Of a stretch of 64,000 bases of DNA, positions 7,242 through 15,063 are shown piece by piece. This DNA is from Vulcanimicrobiota bacterium (GTDB lineage: Bacteria > Vulcanimicrobiota > Xenobia > Xenobiales > JADMJV01), in NCBI GenBank assembly GCA_019637395.1, contig JAHBVR010000019.1:83595-147594 (forward strand). The letters are read 5' to 3'. Every line of letters begins with the position of its first letter. Within the stretch, counting starts at the first letter, position 1. Under the pieces are notes generated by a model. It did no database searches and was not told the origin of the DNA. It saw only the letters and a list, made by a program, of their open reading frames with translations. The position numbers and the translations under genes are program-made.

Positions 7242-8318
7242 ATGTTACGCCGCACTTTTGCTTTTCTCTGCCTGGCCAGTCTGGGCGCCCTCTGCGACCG
7301 AGCCCTCCAGGTCACGTTCTTTCCCCAAAGCGAACCGCAATTGCTGGGGCGCGTCGGCGAAAAGTTCGTGACGGCTGCCACCAGTCCCGACGGCAAGTGG
7401 GTGGCCGGCCTGTGCAGCAGTGGGCCTGAGCAGTGGACCGTTACCGTCCGGGAGACGGCCTCGGGACGTCCGCTCATGGCCGGCCCGGTTGCCCATCCGC
7501 CCGGCACCACCAACCCCCTCGCCTGGAGCCCGGACGGTCGGACGCTGGCGGTCGGCGGCAGCGGTGAGGTCAACCTCTGGGAAGTCGCCAAAGGCCAGCG
7601 CCGGACGTTGACGGCCGAATGGCTGGTGCGCGAGGTGCGCTTCAGCCAGGACTGGCTGCTGGCCCGCTGCGACAACGCTGTCTTCGTGTGGAACTGGAAA
7701 ACGGGCCGATTGGTCAAGCGTCTGGGCCAGGATCACTTGCTGGCGGCGGCCGTCGATCAGACGGCTGGTGTGCTGGCCACCGCCTCTTTCCAGGATTCCA
7801 TTCGCGTCTACGCCTTGCCCCAGGGTAAATTGGTGCGAACCCTGGCGGCCGGCCCGGCCGCGGTCGGGCTCGAATTTACCGAGAAGGGAGAGCGTCTGGC
7901 CAGCGCCTTTCGCTACGGCCGAGAGCGCGGCCGCGACCTCGGCGTCTATTTCGACTGGAGAGCCGGACGTCAGGTGCATAAGATGCCCGAACCCGACCTG
8001 GTCGGCTTCAGCGTGGCCGCCGACGGCAGTCGCTTCCTGACTCGTGGCCCGGCCGGCGGCCACATCTGGAACCCGGCCAAAGGCAAGCTGGTGCACGAAT
8101 TCTCGAGCCCCAGTTTGCTGACCGATTCGCTCAGCGCCGATGGCAAATGGGTAGCCAGTCTGCCTTCCGACCAGGCCGATCTGCTGGTCTGGTCCAGCGA
8201 CGGCCAGGGCCAGCCGCACCGGCTGAAACACCCGAACCGGCCTTTCCGCTTCCAATTTTTTGCCCCCGGGCTGCTGCAAGTGGTGGACGGAGCCTGCTCG
8301 GTTTGGAAGGTCGATTAG
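7242..8318 (+). CDS. WD40-like beta-propeller protein, exported
   Basis: The product is 358 residues. The N-terminus (MLRRTFAFLCLASLGALC) looks like a signal peptide or anchor. The rest contains repeated units of the WD40/YVTN type: TSPDGKWVAGL, WSPDGRTLAVGG, VFVWNWKTGRLVKRL, ATASFQDSIRVYALPQGKLVRTL, ADGSRFLTRGP and LSADGKWVASLPS. Such propellers usually act as binding scaffolds, and no catalytic residues are evident. The ATG at 7242 matches the signal-peptide start. An in-frame ATG further upstream would add 37 residues lying inside the preceding gene. Its stop TAG directly abuts the TTG start of rarA. Confidence 0.8.
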   Translation: MLRRTFAFLCLASLGALCDRALQVTFFPQSEPQLLGRVGEKFVTAATSPDGKWVAGLCSSGPEQWTVTVRETASGRPLMAGPVAHPPGTTNPLAWSPDGRTLAVGGSGEVNLWEVAKGQRRTLTAEWLVREVRFSQDWLLARCDNAVFVWNWKTGRLVKRLGQDHLLAAAVDQTAGVLATASFQDSIRVYALPQGKLVRTLAAGPAAVGLEFTEKGERLASAFRYGRERGRDLGVYFDWRAGRQVHKMPEPDLVGFSVAADGSRFLTRGPAGGHIWNPAKGKLVHEFSSPSLLTDSLSADGKWVASLPSDQADLLVWSSDGQGQPHRLKHPNRPFRFQFFAPGLLQVVDGACSVWKVD

Positions 8319-9608
8319 TTGGAACAACTGGATTTCTTCGCCCCCGAAGAGGGCGAATCGAAGCGGGAAAAGGCTCCTCTGGCCAGCCGCATGCGGCCCA
8401 CCGCCCTGGATCAGTATCAGGGGCAGGAACACCTTTTAGGCCCCGGTAAACCCCTGCGCCGGCTGATCGAGTCGGGTCGGCTGAGCACCAGTCTGGTATT
8501 CTGGGGCCCTCCCGGCTGCGGCAAGACCAGTCTGGCCCACCTGGTGGCCCAGCAGTTGAACATGGCCTGGGAAACCCTTTCCGCGGTTGACTCGGGAGTA
8601 AAAGAACTGCGGGCGGTGGCCGACCGGGCTCGCCAGCGCCAGCAGCCGACCCTACTCTTCATCGACGAGATCCATCGTTACAGCAAGACCCAGCAAGATG
8701 CACTGCTGCCTCACGTAGAGTCGGGCCTGCTTCAGTTAATCGGAGCCACCACCGAAGCTCCCTACGGCAGCCTCAGCCCGGCTCTGCTCAGTCGCTGTCA
8801 GGCCTACCGCCTCCAGGCCCTGGGACCTCACCAGGTGCTCCGTCTGCTGCAACGCGCCTGCGGTGACGAGCGGGGATTGGGTAAACTGCAGCCCCAACTG
8901 GAGGAGGGAGTTTTGGAGCGGCTGGCTCAACTGGCTCAGGGGGACGCCCGGACCGCCCTGGGTCTGCTGGAACAAGCGATTCTCTCCGCGCCCATAGGAG
9001 CCGACGGCCATCCCCGCCTGAGCCCCGCCTGGGTGGACGAACAGCTCCCCGAGCAGCCGGTAAAGTACACCGAAAGCGATCACCACGCCTGTACCTCGGC
9101 TCTGATCAAATCCATCCGCGGTTCGGACACCCAGGCCGCCCTCTACTGGCTGGGCCGCATGGTGGCCGGCGGTGAACCGGTCGACTATCTGACGCGGCGC
9201 ATCCGTATATCCGCCAGCGAGGATATCGGCCTAGCCGATCCCCAGGCCATCATCCACACTCAGGCCTGTTGCGCCTCGGCCGAAGCGGTGGGCTACCCGG
9301 AAGCGCGCTACCCGCTGGCCCAGGCGGTCATCTACTTGAGCCTGGCTCCCAAGTCCGACAGCGTCGGGGCTATCTTCCGCGCCGAAGAACGCGCTCGTCA
9401 AACAGTTCACCTACCGGTGCCCGCCTGGCTGGCGCCGGGGGGCAAGTACCTCAACCCGCATCAAGAACCCTTCCACTTTCGCTCGGTGCGCCATCTGCCC
9501 AAAGAGTTGGAAAAAGAGGCCTTTTACGCACCAGGCCAGCTTGGTTACGAAATCAAGCTGGCCCGGCGACTCGAGGAATTATGGACGGTTACTGGCCCGG
9601 AACCTTGA
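8319..9608 (+). CDS. rarA: Replication-associated recombination protein RarA (MgsA)
   Basis: The product is a 429-residue AAA+ ATPase close to family length. The N-terminus has LASRMRPTALDQYQGQEHLLGPGKPL, typical of RarA/Mgs1/WRNIP1. Walker A is GPPGCGKTS (about residue 63), Walker B with sensor is LLFIDEIHRYSKTQQDALLPHVE, and the arginine-finger segment LSPALLSRCQ follows. The C-terminal tetramerisation region includes HHACTSALIKSIRGSDTQAALYWL and an ASEDIGLADP element. RarA acts at stalled replication forks on DNA ends and gaps. It starts with TTG directly after the previous stop, with GGAAGG a few bases before. It overlaps the convergent downstream gene by 20 bases. Confidence 0.95.
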   Translation: MEQLDFFAPEEGESKREKAPLASRMRPTALDQYQGQEHLLGPGKPLRRLIESGRLSTSLVFWGPPGCGKTSLAHLVAQQLNMAWETLSAVDSGVKELRAVADRARQRQQPTLLFIDEIHRYSKTQQDALLPHVESGLLQLIGATTEAPYGSLSPALLSRCQAYRLQALGPHQVLRLLQRACGDERGLGKLQPQLEEGVLERLAQLAQGDARTALGLLEQAILSAPIGADGHPRLSPAWVDEQLPEQPVKYTESDHHACTSALIKSIRGSDTQAALYWLGRMVAGGEPVDYLTRRIRISASEDIGLADPQAIIHTQACCASAEAVGYPEARYPLAQAVIYLSLAPKSDSVGAIFRAEERARQTVHLPVPAWLAPGGKYLNPHQEPFHFRSVRHLPKELEKEAFYAPGQLGYEIKLARRLEELWTVTGPEP

Positions 9609-10347
9609 ACTGCTGCATCATCTTCTGCTGTTGCTGCTGCTGGAATTCAGTGGCCGTGACCTTCTTGTAGTCGCTCGGAGGCGCGAACAGGTCGTCGGCT
9701 AAAGCGGCCGTCGAATAGTCGACAAACTCCATCGTCGAGGTCTGCGAGTTGCCCTGGTAAGTGATCATCTTGACCGGCATGCCGTTATAAGCGGCGCGCA
9801 TGCCTCTGACGTCACCCTGCTCGACGAACTTGATCTTGCAGGTCGGCTGGCTGTAGGCGGCCGATTCCGGGCAGTTGAGCACGGGCACGGGAGCGGTCCA
9901 CACTTCCACCTTGGAAGTGGTATCGGTGTTGCCGGCGCAGCCGCTGGTCTTGGTCTGGGTGGTGACCATCCAGTGGTGAGCTTTCAGTTGGGCCACCATC
10001 TCGGTGCCCAGGTCCTTGACGGTGTAGATATTCGTAATGGTGCCGGTTCCTTGACCGCCTTCGGCTTTGCCGCCTCCCTCACCGAAGGGAGTGGCATAGT
10101 AGATCTTAAGGTCGGTGTCCAGGGTGACCATTTGATGCTGGTCGCACATCGTCAGGGTGACGGTCTTGGTCTTCATCTGACCCATATCGGTGACCATTTC
10201 CGTGCGCTGACGCTTGCCTTTGACCCAAGTGGTGGTGGTCACGACCGCCGGCGCATTGCCCATCTTGGTGGTGTAGCGGACGTCGGCACCGGCGCCGAAA
10301 GCGATGGTGCCAAGGAACAGGCTGGTGAGAAAGAAACGAGTTTTCAT
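9589..10347 (-). CDS. Exported DUF4412/LolA-like protein
   Basis: The product is 252 residues with a signal peptide (MKTRFFLTSLFLGTIAFGAGA). The mature part begins DVRYTTKMGN and has alternating beta strands with TTTTWVKGKRQRTEM and MVTLDTDLKIYYATPF. This is the pattern of proteins annotated DUF4412 or LolA-like, with a half-barrel that wraps a lipid or peptide. Four Cys residues may form disulfides. The C-terminus ends in a short poly-Gln tract and KMMQQF. The ligand and role are unknown. It is a single gene convergent with rarA. Confidence 0.65.
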   Translation of the reverse strand: MKTRFFLTSLFLGTIAFGAGADVRYTTKMGNAPAVVTTTTWVKGKRQRTEMVTDMGQMKTKTVTLTMCDQHQMVTLDTDLKIYYATPFGEGGGKAEGGQGTGTITNIYTVKDLGTEMVAQLKAHHWMVTTQTKTSGCAGNTDTTSKVEVWTAPVPVLNCPESAAYSQPTCKIKFVEQGDVRGMRAAYNGMPVKMITYQGNSQTSTMEFVDYSTAALADDLFAPPSDYKKVTATEFQQQQQQKMMQQFKVPGQ

Positions 10348-10380
10348 GGCGCCCCCTTCGTAAAGCAGGCCCAGATCCTC

Positions 10381-10953
10381 CTAAGGCCGGACCGCCCAGA
10401 TCAGGCCTCGCCGTGTCCGGTCTTCAGCGGCCACGGGCATTCGTTCGACTTCCACCTCGAGGACAAAACCAGCCGCTTGCAGGCCAATCTTAACCTGATC
10501 CATAGGGAGGATTCGATACTCCGGCCAGCCCTCCAGGAGTTGACTGTGAAAGGTCAGCAGCAGGCGCCCGCCGGGAAACAGAGCTTGGAACATCTCACCG
10601 AGAGCCCGCTCCAGTTGCCGGTCCGACAGGTGCACGATGGCGTAAAAGGCGGTCATGGCCGCGAACTCTTCACGCTCGCCCAGGCGCAGCAGGTTGCCCA
10701 CCTCGAAGTCCACCTCGGGAAAGTTTTCCCGGGCCAGTTCCACCATGCGTTCCGACAGGTCCAGTCCGCGTACTTCCAGACCTTTCTGCTGCAAATAGCC
10801 GGCCACGTGGCCGGGTCCGCAGGCCAGATCCAACACCGGACCTGCTACCCCCTGGGCAAATAAATCCAGTAACTTCCGATCCAACGGAGTACGCTCGAGG
10901 ATATCGGCGTACTCCTCAGCATACTCTTCGGCCTTCTGGTCGTAGTCGCTCAG
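10381..10953 (-). CDS. Class I SAM-dependent methyltransferase
   Basis: The product is about 190 residues with a Rossmann methyltransferase core: motif I VLDLACGPGHVAGYL, acidic motif II VRGLDLSERMVELAREN and a later FHSQLLEGW region. Substrate is unknown. Start assignment is difficult. Family alignment requires an N-terminal helix, YDQKAEEYAEEYADIL, which is encoded upstream of the first TTG (10884). No ATG, GTG or TTG opens that part. The only candidate after the in-frame stop is a CTG at 10951-10953, whose TG is shared with the TGA stop of the upstream gene, suggesting coupled translation. I use that start with reservation. Confidence 0.78.
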   Translation of the reverse strand: MSDYDQKAEEYAEEYADILERTPLDRKLLDLFAQGVAGPVLDLACGPGHVAGYLQQKGLEVRGLDLSERMVELARENFPEVDFEVGNLLRLGEREEFAAMTAFYAIVHLSDRQLERALGEMFQALFPGGRLLLTFHSQLLEGWPEYRILPMDQVKIGLQAAGFVLEVEVERMPVAAEDRTRRGLIWAVRP

Positions 10954-12014
10954 CGCGCTTCCACCACCAACTGGCCGTTATCCACGCGGCAGCGGTAACC
11001 CTGGATGGCTAAAAGCCTCTCCGCCGCTTCCAGGGCGGGCACGTGGTAAAGATTGAGATAGGCTTTGCCGCGAAAGCCGCGGGGCAGGACCAGTTTTAGC
11101 TTCATCTTATTGGCCATGGCGAAAAGCACATCGCTGAGCAAGGTGGGCGCCCAAACATCCCGGGGTTGGTAGTCAAACTCGGGGCCGGGCTCAGCCGGAG
11201 GGACCACTTCAGGAATCTGGGTGGCCACAATCAGGAAGCCGTGGGTGGCGGTAGCCTGAATGGCCTGTTTCTGGCCCTGGCAGATCAAAGCGAAAAGTTG
11301 CTTGACCGGAGCCGGCTGGTGCGTGGCCAGCGTCACGCTACCGTTGACATCGGGGCCGACGATAAAATTCAACCGGGCTTCCCGAGCCAGCACGGCGACC
11401 ACAAAGTGCAGGGGTGCGTCCACGAAGTTGAAGCTGGCTTTGCCTTCCAGCCCCTCCACTCCGGGAATGGTCAAATTTCTCTGGGTGCCCGAGGCAGGCA
11501 CGACCAGCAAGAAACCTTCTTGTTCTTCGAGCACCAGACGGGCGTTGCTCACCAAACTCTCCAGCAACCCTCGCAACGAGCCCTGACTGACCTTGAGCTC
11601 GACCTTTCCCTTCACGGAAGGATCGATCCAGATGTTCTGTTCCATCCCGGCGGCCAGCAAGGTCAAAGCGTCCACCCGCTCCAGACCCTGCACCCAAAAG
11701 TCGACCGCGTCATCCGGGCCGGCCGGAGTCAGCGCCTGCGGTTGGAGCTCTTCGGTTTTGCCTTTGGGCGGCTTGATGGTCAATTTCCAGTTCTGCTTGT
11801 TCTGCGCCAGCTCCACCGAGTCTCCGCCCACGCCCGTGACCTCGTAAGGGCCGAGCCGCTGACCTTTGCCGACGATCAAAGCCATCTTCGGGGCGGTCAC
11901 CACCGCCAGGCGGTGTTTAGCCGTCTCCAGGATTCCGCCCAGCGTGAGCGGCGGCGCATTCTGGGCCAGGGCCGTGGAAGTAAGGAGCAAGGTGGTCAAC
12001 AGCAAGGAACGCAT
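10950..12014 (-). CDS. Exported protein of three secretin N-domain-like repeats
   Basis: The product is 354 residues with a signal peptide (MRSLLLTTLLLTSTALAQ). After an N-terminal region with a short beta domain (about 25-100), three repeats of about 75 residues follow, each of the type VDALTLLAAGMEQNIWIDPSVKG then a loop then FLLVVP. They start near residues 115, 200 and 285. This resembles the STN/N1-type periplasmic modules of secretins such as PilQ and GspD. The pore-forming secretin domain is absent, so it may be an accessory or decoy subunit. The ATG at 12014 matches the signal peptide, and an upstream in-frame ATG at 12104 is less likely. It is coupled to the methyltransferase gene by a 4-base overlap. 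Confidence 0.7.
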   Translation of the reverse strand: MRSLLLTTLLLTSTALAQNAPPLTLGGILETAKHRLAVVTAPKMALIVGKGQRLGPYEVTGVGGDSVELAQNKQNWKLTIKPPKGKTEELQPQALTPAGPDDAVDFWVQGLERVDALTLLAAGMEQNIWIDPSVKGKVELKVSQGSLRGLLESLVSNARLVLEEQEGFLLVVPASGTQRNLTIPGVEGLEGKASFNFVDAPLHFVVAVLAREARLNFIVGPDVNGSVTLATHQPAPVKQLFALICQGQKQAIQATATHGFLIVATQIPEVVPPAEPGPEFDYQPRDVWAPTLLSDVLFAMANKMKLKLVLPRGFRGKAYLNLYHVPALEAAERLLAIQGYRCRVDNGQLVVEAR

Positions 12015-12103
12015 GGGCGGCCCTTCGCGCGTTTGAAAGGCCGCCCCTCTCCCAAGTTCAAAGCGGGGAGGCCCAGACCGGAGCAGGCTAGAATCCATCC
12101 CCA

Positions 12104-12502
12104 ATGAGCACGCCAGCCTGCCAATTTTGCCAACAGCATCCTTCCGTCGTGACGGTGACCACGCAGGCTCCGGAACAGGAAGCGCAAACGCTGCGTCTAT
12201 GCCAGCGCTGCGGCTACCTGCATCAGGTCGTCTCGCAGGTGGCCGTGCTGGAGCAGGCCATGCCGGCGCCCCCCTGCTTTCTATGCACCAGATTGTCGGC
12301 CGTGACGGCCGAAATGAAGGACAAGCAGGGGCAACTGGTGGGCCGCTACCGACTCTGCGAAGCCTGCGTGAAACGCCAGGAATTCACGGCCGCCGACATC
12401 CTGCGGGTGGCCACTCCCTGGACGCCCGGAGTGCTGGAACTACCCCCTCCCAAGACCCGGGTCTTCCCCAAGCCTCGCCACCGGATGCCGGGCAATAATT
12501 AA
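12104..12502 (+). CDS. Double zinc-ribbon-like protein
   Basis: The product is 132 residues with four CxxC knuckles (CQFC near 6, CQRC near 33, CFLC near 58, CEAC near 84). They are spaced like two treble-clef or zinc-ribbon units, the first pair and the second pair each binding one metal. The C-terminal 30 residues are Pro/Arg/Lys-rich and could contact nucleic acid. No family is recognised. It is divergent from the secretin-repeat gene, with about 90 bases between them. Confidence 0.7.
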   Translation: MSTPACQFCQQHPSVVTVTTQAPEQEAQTLRLCQRCGYLHQVVSQVAVLEQAMPAPPCFLCTRLSAVTAEMKDKQGQLVGRYRLCEACVKRQEFTAADILRVATPWTPGVLELPPPKTRVFPKPRHRMPGNN

Positions 12503-12533
12503 GCCCAGATTGAATCGCTGGTGCTGGCAAAGC

Positions 12534-13001
12534 CTAAAACTCGTCCTCTCGGACCGAGCCGGTGAGACGTTCCGCCGAAAAGGCCCCCGCGTAAGCCAGC
12601 GAGGCAGCGGCACCGCCGCCCAAGAGAAACTTGGCCATGCCGAATTGGTACCAAACCGAAGGGGTAAACCAGCCCACGCTGAGGGCGGCGAACATGGCCA
12701 ATCCAGCCGCCACGGCCGGCTCCAGCAAGCGCACCTTGGGGGAGATAAAGCCCACCAGGAATCCGCCCAGATAATAGGCGGCCAGGTTGATGCCGCCCTC
12801 GACCAGAAAACGAAAGTGGGCTGTTTGATAGCCCTGAGTGATATAAGGAGTGGCGAACCTGGCCAGCAAGACTTGAAAGACCAGAAAGCCGGCGAAACTG
12901 GCCCAGACCCAGCCCCAGCTGAAGGGAGCTCGTCGCTTATTGACCACGGTGGTGCGCTCACCGGGAAGGACAGATACCGAAAGGTCGGTCTGAGTGGTCA
13001 T
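12534..13001 (-). CDS. Small integral membrane protein, unknown function
   Basis: The product is 155 residues with a soluble N-terminal 25 residues and about four hydrophobic helices (WGWVWASFAGFLVFQVLLA, INLAAYYLGGFLVGFI, AVAAGLAMFAALSVGW, FLLGGGAAASLAYAGAF). No recognised family. The ATG at 13001 is preceded by GGAGG at a suitable distance and is preferred over an ATG 20 codons upstream. It is divergent from the kinase gene. Confidence 0.7.
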   Translation of the reverse strand: MTTQTDLSVSVLPGERTTVVNKRRAPFSWGWVWASFAGFLVFQVLLARFATPYITQGYQTAHFRFLVEGGINLAAYYLGGFLVGFISPKVRLLEPAVAAGLAMFAALSVGWFTPSVWYQFGMAKFLLGGGAAASLAYAGAFSAERLTGSVREDEF

Positions 13002-13186
13002 CGCTTGATATACCTCCAGTTCATTTGAACTACCGCAGCGCAATGTACCACAGACGCTCACGGAACACCATTACAAAGAGAGGTCGGTTTTGGTCTCCCT
13101 CGGGAGACTTCTCGACAGAGCCTGCCAGAGCCTCGCTGAGTGGCTCGTAGGAGGTGAGCACCCTATCGGGGAAGCAAGCCCGGGTA

Positions 13187-14263
13187 ATGAGCAGTGTTCC
13201 CGACGCTCTGGATGCGGGCACCATTCTTTCGGATCGCTACCAGATCGAGTATGTACTCGGGCTGGGAGGCATGGGCGCGGTCTATTTCGCGCGCGATCTT
13301 CAGCAGAACAAGGTCCCGGTGGCGGTTAAGGAAATGCGCGTCCAGGCCGGCGATCAAAACATCCAAAGGCAGGCCATCGAGCAGTTTCGCCAGGAAGCCC
13401 AATTTCTAAGCGTCCTCAATCATCCCAACCTGGTCAAAGTTTTCGATTTCTTTGTGCAAAACGGCCGCTATTACCTGGTCATGAGCTACGTCCAGGGCAA
13501 GACGCTGCGGGAGTTGCTCAAAACCCAGACCGAATTCTTTCCCCTCAAGACACTGCTGGATTGGACAGTCCAACTGGTCGACGTGCTCTCCTACCTGCAC
13601 GGCCAGACGCCCCCGATTCTCTTCCGCGATGTCAAGCCCAGCAATATCATCGTGGATTCCGAGAATCGACTGCGCCTGATCGACTTCGGTATCGCCCGCT
13701 GTCTGCACCCGGATGAGGTCACCGCCACCTTTCTCCAAGGCATGGGTTCGGCCGACTATTGCCCCTTGGAACAGTACCAGGGTGTGGGGGGAACCGATCA
13801 ACGCAGCGACATCTACTCGCTGGGGGCCACGCTCTATCATCTGCTCACTCTAAAAGCACCTCCTCGAGCCGGCGAACTAGCGGCGGAAAACAAAAAAGTG
13901 CCCTCGCCGCGCATGCTCAATCCAAGCATTGAGCCTGCTCTGGAGGATCTGGTGGTGAACATGATGGCGGTTTACAAACAGGACCGCTACGGCTCCATGA
14001 CCCAGGTGCGCGCGGCGCTCCAGAAGGTGAACCGCAACCTGGAGCTACGCCAGGAGCGAGCCGCCCTGGGGCCGGCATCGCGGCAGCGGACTTCCGAGGG
14101 CCCACCCAAGGTCCCCGGTAAATCCCAGAGTACCACCTATATCCTGGCCGGTTTGACAGCGGTCATGCTCTTCCTCATGGGCTGGTTGATCACACAAATG
14201 GGCGGCGGAGCCACTCCGGCCGCCACACCCCGGGCCGCCAGCCCCGCCCCTGCGGACAGATAG
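13187..14263 (+). CDS. Membrane-anchored Ser/Thr protein kinase (PknB-like)
   Basis: The product is 358 residues. A Hanks-type kinase domain spans about residues 17-285: Gly-rich loop GLGGMG (25-30), VAVKEM with the ATP-binding Lys at 48, catalytic loop FRDVKPSN, DFG in LIDFGIAR and SDIYSLG. The catalytic loop has FRD in place of HRD, a variant also seen in other bacterial kinases, with the Asp retained. A membrane helix lies near 320-342 (TYILAGLTAVMLFLMGWLI), and only a short Pro/Ala tail follows it, so no extracellular sensor domain is present. The ATG at 13187 is chosen. A GTG at 13154 lies on top of an AGGAGG and is less likely. No phosphatase gene lies nearby. Confidence 0.88.
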   Translation: MSSVPDALDAGTILSDRYQIEYVLGLGGMGAVYFARDLQQNKVPVAVKEMRVQAGDQNIQRQAIEQFRQEAQFLSVLNHPNLVKVFDFFVQNGRYYLVMSYVQGKTLRELLKTQTEFFPLKTLLDWTVQLVDVLSYLHGQTPPILFRDVKPSNIIVDSENRLRLIDFGIARCLHPDEVTATFLQGMGSADYCPLEQYQGVGGTDQRSDIYSLGATLYHLLTLKAPPRAGELAAENKKVPSPRMLNPSIEPALEDLVVNMMAVYKQDRYGSMTQVRAALQKVNRNLELRQERAALGPASRQRTSEGPPKVPGKSQSTTYILAGLTAVMLFLMGWLITQMGGGATPAATPRAASPAPADR

Positions 14264-14358
14264 CCCTCTTTCTCGGTACAAAACTCCCCGGCTCAAGTAT
14301 TGAAGGGCCTCAGTGCTTCCCCTGGCCTGCTGTAAGTTGAGCCAGGAGGATTTGCACT

Positions 14359-14733
14359 ATGAAACTTCAGCTCTCGGCCGCCATTGCGGCAGCTACCCTA
14401 CTTTTTGGAACCCAGGCGGCCCTGGCCCGCCCCTTCGTCGGCGGCACCGTTTACCGCACCACTCCCAACGGCGTTTATCTAAATACCGCCAACGGCATCA
14501 CCTATATTCCCAACAACGCGGCCACCTTCCAGATCGGCAATACGGCTGTGAGCCTTCCCAGGCTGACCGTCGGTCGGCGCGTTAACGCCTACTACAACAA
14601 TACTTACACACCTACTTATGTGCCTACCGAATACTACAATCTGCACCGAGATTGGGATTGGGACCGCCACAACAACGGCTGGCGCAAAGACCGCAGCCGT
14701 TGGCACCAGCGCAACGGTCGCTGGTACCGTTAA
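14359..14733 (+). CDS. Small exported basic/aromatic protein
   Basis: The product is 124 residues with a signal peptide (to about residue 24, ALARP). The mature part has a short beta domain (GGTVYRTTPNGVYLNTANGITYIPNN) and then a Tyr/Asn/Arg/Trp/His-rich tail. The composition resembles surface or envelope-associated proteins, and no family is recognised. AGGAGG precedes the ATG and a strong terminator follows, so it is likely expressed alone. Confidence 0.72.
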   Translation: MKLQLSAAIAAATLLFGTQAALARPFVGGTVYRTTPNGVYLNTANGITYIPNNAATFQIGNTAVSLPRLTVGRRVNAYYNNTYTPTYVPTEYYNLHRDWDWDRHNNGWRKDRSRWHQRNGRWYR

Positions 14734-14736
14734 AAT

Positions 14737-15063
14737 TCACTCCAGCCGGACCTTCGGGTCCGGTCTTTTTTTGTGTTCATATTGCTTGCCCAAGCGACTC
14801 AACTGTTGCAGCGTCAGCAATCCGGGCAGGCGGGCCTGGAGCGCCCCCCGGGCATCCACCAGGCACACCTGGGGCATCTGCCGGTCCTGTTCCCAGAGCC
14901 GAGCGTAAGTCTTATATTGAGGGCTCTCCAGCTCATCCACGTCCACGTAGACGAGCCGCAACGGACCGCGGTAACCCTTCACGAAAGATTGCCAGACCGG
15001 CTGCATGGCGGCGCAGGCGCCGCACCACCGGCCCGAAAAGAGCACGATGGCCGGCTGGCCCAT
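14737..15063 (-). CDS. Thioredoxin-fold protein
   Basis: The product is 108 residues, close to thioredoxin length, with an active-site motif WCGAC (Cys14, Cys17) following the strand AIVLFSGR. LRLVYVDVDE and a cis-Pro-like MPQVCLVDARG follow. CGAC differs from the canonical CGPC, which usually shifts redox potential. It is the last gene of the amine-degradation operon, with its ATG overlapping the stop of the aldehyde dehydrogenase gene by one base (TGATG). A role in coping with peroxide made by the amine oxidase is an inference. Its last codons also form the hairpin that terminates the convergent gene. No signal peptide is seen. Confidence 0.82.
   Translation of the reverse strand: MGQPAIVLFSGRWCGACAAMQPVWQSFVKGYRGPLRLVYVDVDELESPQYKTYARLWEQDRQMPQVCLVDARGALQARLPGLLTLQQLSRLGKQYEHKKRPDPKVRLE
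14746..14772 (+). terminator. Rho-independent terminator inside the end of a convergent CDS
   Basis: A 7-bp stem CCGGACC/GGTCCGG with a TTCG tetraloop is followed by TCTTTTTTT. It follows the small exported protein gene and lies within the last codons of the opposing thioredoxin-like gene (its KKRPDPKVR segment). Confidence 0.85.

Noticed and set aside
11166-12107. Long plus-strand frame opposite the secretin-repeat gene
   Set aside because: Composition is unlike a real protein, and the minus strand has a signal peptide and ordered repeats.
13620-13650. FRD instead of HRD as a sign of a dead kinase
   Set aside because: The catalytic Asp, DFG and Lys are intact, and FRD occurs in other active bacterial kinases.
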